Shown: positions 1-5,643 of the stretch, piece by piece
How the letters are laid out: the number at the start of each line of letters is the position of its first letter
How positions within the stretch are numbered: position 1 is the stretch's first letter
DNA from: Candidatus Zhuqueibacterota bacterium
GTDB lineage: Bacteria > SM23-31
Direction of reading: 5' to 3'
Length of the DNA stretch: 5,643 nt
Assembly: GCA_022562855.1 (NCBI GenBank)
Contig: JADFON010000150.1
Location: 1 to 5,643 of the forward strand
Program-made: the position numbers and the translations under genes
The notes under the pieces: generated by a model
Told to the model about the DNA's origin: nothing
Seen by the model: only the letters and a program-made list of their open reading frames with translations
Database searches by the model: none

Positions 1-400
1 GAAGCAGACCCTGATTCTCGTATATTCTTCCCAGGTTAACAAAAGGAAATTCCGGACTGGCGTACCGTTTTGCTTTCTTTGCCTTTTTCAGCCAGGGGAT
101 AGCGTCATCGAATTTTGCCATGCTGATATAATAGGACCCGATATCGTTATATGGATTCCCGAAATCCGGATCGGCTTTGATCGCCATGAGGCACTCTTCT
201 ATCGCCTCCTCATATTTATTCATAAAGCTGTATGTCCATCCTAAGAAGGTGTGTCCCTCGGCTGTATTCTCGATTTCGAGCGATTTCTGATAGAAATCTA
301 CCGCTTTGTCCAGTTCTCCTTCCAACTGGTAATTGTAACCCAATTCAAAATATCTCATTGCCTCAGGACCGATAAGAAAGTCCGAAAATAAATCACTCAT
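1..400 (-). CDS. Tetratricopeptide-repeat (TPR) protein, C-terminus cut by window edge
   Basis: The reading frame starts at an ATG at 400 and stays open to the left edge, giving 133 residues of a longer protein. It is built of TPR helix pairs: repeat 1 at about residues 15-48, repeat 2 at 49-82, repeat 3 at 83-112, and a fourth beginning near 118 (FPFVNLGRIYENQG). Each shows the usual spacing of small and aromatic residues, such as GWTYSFMNKYEEAIEECLMA. There is no signal peptide or membrane segment in the visible part, so it is probably cytosolic. TPR arrays bind other proteins; the partner and role cannot be told from the sequence. The wording YNDIGSYYISMAKFDDAIPWL resembles a common bacterial TPR family of unknown function. 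No clear ribosome binding site precedes the ATG. The gene follows the aldo/keto reductase on the same strand after 45 bases, so co-transcription is likely. Confidence 0.85.
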   Translation of the reverse strand, partial: MSDLFSDFLIGPEAMRYFELGYNYQLEGELDKAVDFYQKSLEIENTAEGHTFLGWTYSFMNKYEEAIEECLMAIKADPDFGNPYNDIGSYYISMAKFDDAIPWLKKAKKAKRYASPEFPFVNLGRIYENQGLL

Positions 401-445
401 GGGTTTGCGATCAATAAAAATATACTAAATAAATTAATCTTTGAT

Positions 446-1966
446 TTATAAACTCAATGTACACATTACCGGTAAAGCGTTAGGAATCTTTGATTCTTTG
501 AGCGCCTTCAAGGCGTCCTCAACGTATTCAACTTTCCGCATTCCCAGTAACACACAACTGACACCCGAAACCGAAGTAATCAGTCTCAAAGCCTTTTGTG
601 ACAAAGTTTTGGATTTCTTTAGTGTTTCAACCTGGCTGTCCAATTTCTTGTTAATATTTTTTGACCGCTTGTTCGCATGGTTTTCAAAGTATTTGGTAAC
701 GGTATCAAGAAAGTCATTCAAAGCGGTATTATAGTTCTGCATCCATTCAAACCATTCGGTATCTGTGCTCATTTTACTGTGTATGTATTCAAGATAAGAA
801 ATCGTCTGTGGGATTATTACGTTATTCTTAACATGATCCCAGTGCTCCCAGCTTTTGTAATAAACAAGCGCTTCTTTCAATTCCTTGGTCAAAGAAAAAA
901 CTTTTAGCAAGGTCTCCCGGGAAATCTCAGGGGGCATTCTGTCGATGAGTTTAGAGCTGAAACCCGACTCCAAACCGGAAAGCCGTTCTAATTTTTTGTC
1001 AAAGTCCTTTATTACCTGTTTCCGGTTAGAATCTTTAAAATGCACAAGTCTTATCATTCCTTTTTCTGTCATGGAGTTAAGAGGTCGGTTAATCAATGTT
1101 GCCAGTGAATTTTCTTCCGCCTTTTCCAACAGTGTCTTTGTGTTTTTATCCTGGTTTTTTATATTGCAGGCTCCGTTTTCAAATGGATTAAATGGAAATT
1201 GTATTACCTGGAAATGATTGTCCGAGGCAACATTCTCTGCAGATTTCAAAACTCGTTCTAACGAAGTGAATTCGAAATCGTCCGATGCTTTAGGAAAGGT
1301 ATTCGATGATATTCCATAAGATCCGATCAGACCTTCCTTTACTTTTTGCTCCATCCATTCAAACGCAATAGAAATACGACGGTAATATTCTTCCCTGATT
1401 GTATTGATGTCTATATTATTACTTTTAACGGATTTCTTCTTATCGGTTAAAAAATATTCCGGATTGTGTAGAAGATATACGTCAAGAGAGTCAAACCCGA
1501 GCCTTCCAAGCGTAAGACGCAGCTGGTCTTCAAGGAAGTCGGGATGTATACAATGCCAGCATCCGTCCATGTATTTGACCATGTCCGGATATGGATTTCC
1601 TTCCGATTCTCTTTTGGCGGCTGCTTTCAGATTACTGCCTTGAACATATCCGGCTTTTGAAACCAGCACTACTTCGTCTCGGCTGATTTTTTTTTGTTTT
1701 TCCAGTTCAAGCAATGTGTTTCCGGCAAGCATTTCGCTGCCACCGTCAGTATAGTTACTTGAGGTATCAAATAGGTTTATTCCATTCAGAAGCGCAGTGA
1801 CTAATGCTTTCTTGTGTTCATCCGAGTCGTGATGCACCCGGTAGCCGCCAAAACCAATCGCGCTGACGGTAAAACCTGTTTTCCCCAGATTCCGGTATCC
1901 GTCTTTAATGTGAAGAAGCCCGGTGAATTTTTTGGAGTATTTTTCTGTTCCCTCAGGAGTAGCCAT
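446..1966 (-). CDS. Aldo/keto reductase family protein, long (506 aa) form
   Basis: A predicted NAD(P)H-dependent oxidoreductase of the aldo/keto reductase TIM-barrel fold, probably cytosolic; the substrate cannot be predicted. The catalytic tetrad is visible: Asp67 and Tyr72 (NLFDTSSNYTDGGSE), Lys104 (LVSKAGY) and His167 (DVYLLHNPE). The barrel opens with YRNLGKTGFTVSAIGFGGYR (residues 24-43). The cofactor-binding end, VSGVSCVLLGMRKVEYVEDAL, is at 467-487. Most family members have about 280-340 residues; this one has 506, chiefly because about 150 mostly helical, charged residues lie between LINRPLNS (291-298) and the C-terminal barrel strand. A Cys/His-rich stretch, CWHCIHPDFLEDQL, lies at 136-149. 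The start is the only Met before residue 129. It is preceded by AAAAAGG (1974-1980) at a 7-base spacing, and the MATPEGT opening is, from memory, typical of a subfamily of long bacterial AKRs. A TPR gene follows downstream on the same strand. Confidence 0.92.
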   Translation of the reverse strand: MATPEGTEKYSKKFTGLLHIKDGYRNLGKTGFTVSAIGFGGYRVHHDSDEHKKALVTALLNGINLFDTSSNYTDGGSEMLAGNTLLELEKQKKISRDEVVLVSKAGYVQGSNLKAAAKRESEGNPYPDMVKYMDGCWHCIHPDFLEDQLRLTLGRLGFDSLDVYLLHNPEYFLTDKKKSVKSNNIDINTIREEYYRRISIAFEWMEQKVKEGLIGSYGISSNTFPKASDDFEFTSLERVLKSAENVASDNHFQVIQFPFNPFENGACNIKNQDKNTKTLLEKAEENSLATLINRPLNSMTEKGMIRLVHFKDSNRKQVIKDFDKKLERLSGLESGFSSKLIDRMPPEISRETLLKVFSLTKELKEALVYYKSWEHWDHVKNNVIIPQTISYLEYIHSKMSTDTEWFEWMQNYNTALNDFLDTVTKYFENHANKRSKNINKKLDSQVETLKKSKTLSQKALRLITSVSGVSCVLLGMRKVEYVEDALKALKESKIPNALPVMCTLSL

Positions 1967-2027
1967 GCCAAAACCTTTTTGAAAAACAGCCGTTATGAAC
2001 CTGTAATTTTACTTTTTTCTCTATTTA

Positions 2028-2056
2028 AATATAATCTAATAGTTCGCAGTATACAA
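2028..2056 (-). promoter_or_regulatory. Candidate promoter of the aldo/keto reductase-TPR unit
   Basis: On the minus strand, TTGTAT (2056-2051) and TATATT (2033-2028) are separated by 17 bases. The -10 matches five of six consensus positions; the -35 matches only the TTG. The -10 ends 61 bases before the reductase ATG, leaving a leader of about 55 bases. The region is AT-rich, so chance matches are likely, and the consensus used is the sigma-70 one, which may not suit this lineage. Confidence 0.35.
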
Positions 2057-2152
2057 GAGATAAACATTTGTTTGACAGGGCTTTTTTGTTGATTTTGGGC
2101 AAAAATCTAATATATTGCTTATGGATTAAATTCTCAGATTCAACTTATTGTC

Positions 2153-2180
2153 TTGACACCTGTAACAGTTTTTATAGAGA
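2153..2180 (+). promoter_or_regulatory. Candidate promoter of the M61 peptidase gene
   Basis: A perfect TTGACA at 2153-2158 is followed after 16 bases by TAGAGA (2175-2180), or after 14 bases by TATAGA (2173-2178). Neither -10 is strong, but the full consensus -35 and its position about 100 bases before the ATG make this the best promoter candidate on the plus strand. A transcript would start near 2187 and carry a leader of about 70 bases. Confidence 0.4.
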
Positions 2181-2241
2181 ATGCCGGTATATTTCATTTC
2201 CGCATAACCACACCTTACTAAATTCAGAGACAAAACATAGT

Positions 2242-2248
2242 GAAGGGA
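2242..2248 (+). promoter_or_regulatory. Ribosome binding site deciding the M61 start
   Basis: GAAGGGA lies 8 bases before the ATG at 2257. The frame stays open upstream to 2068, but the upstream residues look like no secretion signal, whereas translation from 2257 begins directly with a signal peptide. This site therefore settles the start. Confidence 0.7.
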
Positions 2249-2256
2249 CTAATGTA

Positions 2257-4134
2257 ATGAAACTAAAAAATGGCAATTATTTATGGACATTTATGACCAC
2301 AATGGTGATTCAAATCGCATATTTTTCATGTTCCTCGGGTCAAAGTTTTGTTTCCTATGACGTATCGTTTGAAAATGCCGCTCACCATGAAGCCGAAATA
2401 TCGGTGACTTTTACAGGGGTTACAACAAGTGTGCTGGAAGCCCGTATGAGCCGTTCATCTCCCGGAAGATACGCCTTGCATGAATTTGCAAAGAACGTCT
2501 ATAATGTGAGGGCAGAAGATGGTGCAGGAAATGCTCTGGAAATAACCCGTCCCAACGCGTATCAGTGGGATATATCAGGTCATAATGGAACGGTCAAAGT
2601 AACCTATACCCTTTTTGCAGACCGCCCGGGAGGAACTTATGCCGGGATAGATGAAGCGCATGCGCATCTAAATATGCCGGCTGTTTTCATGTGGGCGCGG
2701 GGATTGGAGGAAAATCCAATCGAGGTCAGGTTTCATCCGCTGCCTGATTGGAAAATTGCGACACAATTGTCAGCCGGAGGCAGATCCCCCTCTGGCGGAA
2801 AAGAAGAATCCGGCGCTAATACTTATTCTGCACCGAATCTGCAGTATTTTCTTGACAGCCCAACCGAGTTAAGTGACTTTGAACTGCGTGAATGGCAGGT
2901 CGAATCCGGTGGTAATAATTATACTTTTCAACTGCAGGTTCACCATGACGGAACGGATGCCGAAGTTGATTCATACACAGAAATGGTAAAATCGGTTGTA
3001 AATGAGCAAAAATCAATATTCGGTGAACTGCCCGATTTTGATTTTGGAAGATATACATTTCTTGCCTGTTACCTGCCGTATGCCGCCGGTGATGGCATGG
3101 AGCACCGGAATTCCACCAGTCTCACGAGTACCAGATCGCTCAGTACAAGCGCACTTGGTCTTCTCGGTACCGTTTCTCACGAATTTTTTCATGCTTGGAA
3201 TGTCGAAAGAATTCGCCCCCGGACATTGGAGCCGTTCAATTTTGAACAGGCAAATATGTCGCACGAACTCTGGTTCGCCGAAGGTTTTACCAGTTACTAT
3301 GGGACCCTTGTTTTGAGGAGAGCCGGTTTCAGAAGCATAGAGCAGTATTCGAGCAGCTTATCAGGAGGTTTGAACGCCGTCATAAACTCTCCTGGACGTA
3401 CCTTTTTCACACCGGTCGAAATGAGCAGACAGGCGCCGTTTGTCGATGCCGCCCGTTCTGTCGACCCGGTAAACGTTGGTAATACGTTTATTTCTTATTA
3501 TACGTACGGCAGCGCTATTGCCCTTGGACTGGATTTGACACTGAGAACAAAATTCGACCGCACGTTGGATGAATATATGCAGGCAGTCTGGAGGGTTCAC
3601 GGCAAACCGGAAATCCCGTATACAGTTTCGGATTTGGAAAAAGTGCTCGGTGATTTTACGGATGACAAGCAGTTCGCGTCCGATTTTTTTGCCAACTATG
3701 TGAATGGTCATGAAGTGGTCGATTATGAAGAACTCCTCAGTCACGCAGGTTTGCTTTTACGGAAGAGAAATGCCGGGCATGCAACGCTTGGACGATCACC
3801 GGGATTTCAAAATGGGATGGCAACAATCCAAACATACACCTCCATCGGTAGCCCGTTTTATAACGCCGGTTTGGACGTGGGGGACCAGATAGTGTCAATC
3901 GATAATAAAACCATATCAAATGGTAATGAGTACCAAACTTTGCTGCAATCCCATAAACCGAACGATACGGTTTCGATTGAATACATTAAACGGGCGGGAA
4001 GAAATAAAACAACAAATATTACCTTTGCAGAAGATAGCAGTCTCGAGGTGGTACTGTATGAAAACGCATCGATGCAGGTCACGGATGAAATGCAAAGATT
4101 CAGGGAAAGGTGGCTCGGTTCACAGATAAAATAG
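2257..4134 (+). CDS. Exported M61-family (glycyl aminopeptidase-like) metallopeptidase with PDZ domain
   Basis: A 625-residue zinc metallopeptidase predicted to work in the periplasm or at the cell surface. Residues 1-25 form a secretion signal: Lys2 and Lys4, a hydrophobic core around 8-23, then YFSC-SSG, where Cys25 could be a lipidation site although the lipobox is not canonical. An N-terminal beta-rich M61 domain covers about 32-220. The catalytic domain follows, with the family motif GMEHRNST at 280-287, the zinc-binding HEFFH at 308-312, and the third ligand Glu342 in WFAEGFTSYYG. The conserved ISYYTYGSAIALGLDLTLR block is at 412-430. A PDZ domain covers about 515-580 (GSPFYNAGLDVGDQIVSIDN), probably for binding peptide C-termini. 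Family members characterised elsewhere remove N-terminal Gly or Ala; activity here is inferred. All expected catalytic residues are present. The central part looks more GC-rich than the genes on either side. It is divergent from the reductase gene and convergent with the M23 gene. Confidence 0.95.
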   Translation: MKLKNGNYLWTFMTTMVIQIAYFSCSSGQSFVSYDVSFENAAHHEAEISVTFTGVTTSVLEARMSRSSPGRYALHEFAKNVYNVRAEDGAGNALEITRPNAYQWDISGHNGTVKVTYTLFADRPGGTYAGIDEAHAHLNMPAVFMWARGLEENPIEVRFHPLPDWKIATQLSAGGRSPSGGKEESGANTYSAPNLQYFLDSPTELSDFELREWQVESGGNNYTFQLQVHHDGTDAEVDSYTEMVKSVVNEQKSIFGELPDFDFGRYTFLACYLPYAAGDGMEHRNSTSLTSTRSLSTSALGLLGTVSHEFFHAWNVERIRPRTLEPFNFEQANMSHELWFAEGFTSYYGTLVLRRAGFRSIEQYSSSLSGGLNAVINSPGRTFFTPVEMSRQAPFVDAARSVDPVNVGNTFISYYTYGSAIALGLDLTLRTKFDRTLDEYMQAVWRVHGKPEIPYTVSDLEKVLGDFTDDKQFASDFFANYVNGHEVVDYEELLSHAGLLLRKRNAGHATLGRSPGFQNGMATIQTYTSIGSPFYNAGLDVGDQIVSIDNKTISNGNEYQTLLQSHKPNDTVSIEYIKRAGRNKTTNITFAEDSSLEVVLYENASMQVTDEMQRFRERWLGSQIK

Positions 4135-4179
4135 GGGAAAAACCGGATTTTTTTTAGTGGGGGAATGGATTGGTAAATT

Positions 4180-4201
4180 AAAAAATTTGCAAAAGCAATT
4201 T
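4180..4201 (-). terminator. Probable intrinsic terminator of the M23 gene pair
   Basis: Read on the minus strand, beginning nine bases after the M23 stop codon, AAATTGC, a TTTT loop and GCAAATTT form a stem of seven pairs with one bulged A. The second arm runs into a tract of six T. The stem holds only two G-C pairs, so it is thermodynamically weak, but its place right after the stop and the following T tract fit a rho-independent terminator. On the plus strand the same hairpin lacks a T tract after it. Confidence 0.4.
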
Positions 4202-4209
4202 ATCGCAAA

Positions 4210-5208
4210 TCACCTGTAGCTGCCAACGGGAACGGGTGTATTTTCGTTATCTTCATTTTGGATAACCTGGTAATTCTTCAAATTCTTTTGTTCTTCGGTC
4301 GCAATAAACAAAAATGGGTCGAGAGGTGTATTATTAACCCAGATTTGATAATGTAAATGCGGTCCGGTAGTCCTTCCGGTAACACCTAAAGCGCCAATAA
4401 TGTCCCCCTTCTTTACAATTTGACCTTCTTTTACAGCAATCTTATTTAGATGTCCATACTGGGAAAATACGTTGAATCCATGATCGATAATGACGTTTTT
4501 GCCCCATAAACTACTTGTACCGGCAAAGCTGACCGTACCATTGCCACCGGATTTGACAGATGTGTTGATCCTTGCCACAATATCAACCCCTCGATGAATT
4601 TGGGACACTTTACTGAATGGCGATTTTCTAATGCCAAACCCGGAAACAAGATATCCCTCTACGGGAAGCCCATCCGGAATAGCCTCAATATGGTTTAATG
4701 TTGACTGAACGGCTTGAACCTTAAAAGCAAGATTTATCAAATAATCGGACAGATCGTATATAGTCCGGGTTGATTCGTAAACCAGTTTTACCAGAGTTTC
4801 GGCTTTTTCGTCCGAAAAATTATATTCGACAACTTTCCTGCCTGTGACGATTTCATTTGTTAATTCCTGATCAATTTCATAGGGGATTTCATCAGATAAT
4901 GTAACAATCAAGTTTGAAGTGTATTTGGTCAATTCTTCAACAAAAAGAATATCTGCCTTTGAACGCCATATTATATTTTTAAGACGTTGATGTTCATAGG
5001 CGTACGTTTTTAGGTTTTGATCGTATTTTACATAGGAGTCAATCAATAGCAAAGAATATCCGGCAAGAAGGAAAACAGGAATCATAAAAAGAAATAAAAC
5101 CCAATTCCTGGAAAATACAAACGACCTGATTTCACTGTTTTCCGAAATAACCGTTACTAAAATTTTTTTGGGAAGTCTAAAATAATCTTTGCGCTCTAAT
5201 GTCTTCAC
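4210..5208 (-). CDS. Membrane-anchored M23 (LytM-type) peptidoglycan endopeptidase
   Basis: A 332-residue wall-remodelling zinc endopeptidase expected to cut peptide cross-links in peptidoglycan from the periplasmic side of the inner membrane. Residues 1-35 are cytosolic, one membrane helix covers about 36-56, a helical, probably coiled-coil stalk runs to about 180, and the LytM domain covers 185-302. By analogy with LytM, the zinc ligands are His205 and Asp209 (HRGVD) and His286, with catalytic His253 (YGHL) and His284 (GPHLH), so the enzyme appears intact. A short charged tail (303-332) follows. The start is GTG at 5208, two bases after the upstream stop codon, with only a weak GGAT (5216-5219) before it, which suggests translational coupling. 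M23 enzymes of this shape often work with bactofilin filaments through their cytosolic tail (Hyphomonas LmdC, Helicobacter Csd1). No bactofilin gene lies in the window, so that partner is an inference. Confidence 0.93.
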   Translation of the reverse strand: MKTLERKDYFRLPKKILVTVISENSEIRSFVFSRNWVLFLFMIPVFLLAGYSLLLIDSYVKYDQNLKTYAYEHQRLKNIIWRSKADILFVEELTKYTSNLIVTLSDEIPYEIDQELTNEIVTGRKVVEYNFSDEKAETLVKLVYESTRTIYDLSDYLINLAFKVQAVQSTLNHIEAIPDGLPVEGYLVSGFGIRKSPFSKVSQIHRGVDIVARINTSVKSGGNGTVSFAGTSSLWGKNVIIDHGFNVFSQYGHLNKIAVKEGQIVKKGDIIGALGVTGRTTGPHLHYQIWVNNTPLDPFLFIATEEQKNLKNYQVIQNEDNENTPVPVGSYR

Positions 5209-5210
5209 AA

Positions 5211-5558
5211 TTAAGATCCGTTTTTTGAAAGGGAATTAGTGGTTATCTTCTTGAGATTGTTTTCTTCAACTAAAGAGTTTATACCTTCTTTGATTCGTTC
5301 TATATTTGAGGTCTGCTTTTCCAATCCTGTCGAAATATTCTGCATAACTTCTATTTCCGAACGTAAGGTAAAAGATTTATTTGAAATTGCTGACCGCATC
5401 CACCAGATTACCGAACCTATGGATACGAAAAAGAGAACGAAAATAGAAATCCAGAGGATCAACCTATTACGGTTAAATAGCATATTGATGTTTTTTGACC
5501 CGTCTATAGAACTAATAATAAGCTTACTTTCTAAACTGTCTTCAAAATAGGTTCTCAT
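5211..5558 (-). CDS. Small single-pass membrane protein with periplasmic coiled coil, partner of M23 peptidase
   Basis: A 115-residue protein of no family I recognise. Residues 1-32 are predicted cytosolic. A membrane helix lies at about 33-53 (LILWISIFVLFFVSIGSVIWW). A hydrophilic helix with heptad-like Leu/Ile spacing runs from about 62 to 104, and a short polar tail ends the protein. There is no catalytic domain. Residues 12-31 align with residues 15-35 of the M23 protein encoded just downstream, allowing one gap: both have Lys, two equally spaced Ile, and F-[NS]-R-N directly before the membrane helix. The gene ends two bases before the M23 GTG, so the two are surely co-expressed. An assembly or regulatory partner of the peptidase is plausible. 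The ATG at 5558 has only a weak AAGAGA before it, and the frame stays open to the window edge, so a longer protein is not excluded. However, the chosen start gives nearly the same N-terminal length as in the M23 protein. Confidence 0.75.
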   Translation of the reverse strand: MRTYFEDSLESKLIISSIDGSKNINMLFNRNRLILWISIFVLFFVSIGSVIWWMRSAISNKSFTLRSEIEVMQNISTGLEKQTSNIERIKEGINSLVEENNLKKITTNSLSKNGS

Positions 5559-5643
5559 CTTAAGTCTCTTAATTATAAAAACTAATATTCTTTCAAAAAA
5601 TTTTCTTGTCCAAGTTTCAAATAAAAATGCTCTGACATTAACG
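5559..5643. other. AT-rich edge region, no gene assigned
   Basis: These 85 bases precede the small membrane-protein gene. One minus-strand frame, in phase with that gene, is open throughout but contains no ATG, GTG or TTG. It may be the untranslated leader and promoter region, or the end of a longer coding frame that begins outside the window. No confident promoter was seen. Confidence 0.4.

Noticed and set aside
885-1217. Plus-strand open frames across the reductase gene (also 441-734 and 1404-1643)
   Set aside because: They lie opposite a well-supported gene, show no domain character and lack ribosome binding sites.
2072-2077. Second perfect TTGACA in the divergent region
   Set aside because: No acceptable -10 at 15-19 bases, and a Bacteroidota-type TTTG/TAnnTTTG reading has the wrong spacing.
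2068-2256. In-frame upstream extension of the M61 gene (63 residues)
   Set aside because: It is Cys- and aromatic-rich with no family resemblance, and would bury the signal peptide. The ATG at 2257 has a good ribosome binding site.
3002-3744. Frames overlapping the M61 catalytic domain on both strands
   Set aside because: These are shadows of the M61 gene, with low-complexity, unrelated peptide sequence.
4138-4155. A5-CCGGA-T8 hairpin as a terminator of the M61 gene
   Set aside because: The stem would be A-T pairs only around a small loop, too weak to call; only the run of eight T is suggestive.
5572-5577. Perfect TATAAT on the minus strand before the small membrane-protein gene
   Set aside because: It ends 13 bases before the ATG, which would leave a leader of about 7 bases, and no -35 fits at 16-18 bases. 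It is expected by chance in AT-rich sequence.
1-5643. CRISPR array, tandem repeats, insertion-sequence ends, tRNA or rRNA
   Set aside because: Reading through both strands, I saw no regularly spaced repeats, terminal inverted repeats, transposase motifs or structural RNA signatures.

Overview
The window looks like ordinary chromosomal DNA from a moderately AT-rich bacterium with a Gram-negative envelope. Genes are tightly packed on both strands and Shine-Dalgarno signals are uneven. I see no phage, insertion sequence, CRISPR array, tRNA or rRNA. The protein set fits a member of the Fibrobacterota/Chlorobiota/Bacteroidota superphylum or a related marine lineage such as Marinimicrobia: an M61 peptidase with a PDZ domain, a long aldo/keto reductase opening with MATPEGT, and a membrane-anchored M23 peptidase paired with a small membrane protein. 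This is inferred from general protein character only, so the taxonomic call is weak.

Layout: (1) 1-400, minus strand: the N-terminal part of a tetratricopeptide-repeat protein, cut by the left window edge. (2) 446-1966, minus: a 506-residue aldo/keto reductase with an intact catalytic tetrad and a long helical insertion; it lies 45 bases upstream of the TPR gene and probably shares its transcript. (3) 1967-2256: a 290-base divergent intergenic region with a plausible promoter for each flanking gene. (4) 2257-4134, plus: an exported M61-family metallopeptidase with a C-terminal PDZ domain. (5) 4135-4209: a short gap between convergent genes with a probable terminator for the minus-strand pair. 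(6) 4210-5208, minus: a membrane-anchored M23 (LytM-type) peptidoglycan endopeptidase with a GTG start. (7) 5211-5558, minus: a 115-residue single-pass membrane protein two bases upstream of the M23 gene. (8) 5559-5643: no gene assigned.

The M23 gene and the small membrane-protein gene form a clear two-gene unit acting at the cell wall. The two proteins appear to share the same N-terminal design: a short cytosolic strand-rich stretch, an F-[NS]-R-N motif, one membrane helix, then a periplasmic helical region. The small protein then stops where the other continues into a peptidase domain. This is the most interesting observation here. The M61 protease and the AKR/TPR pair show no evident functional link to it. 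I found no clearly new multi-gene system.
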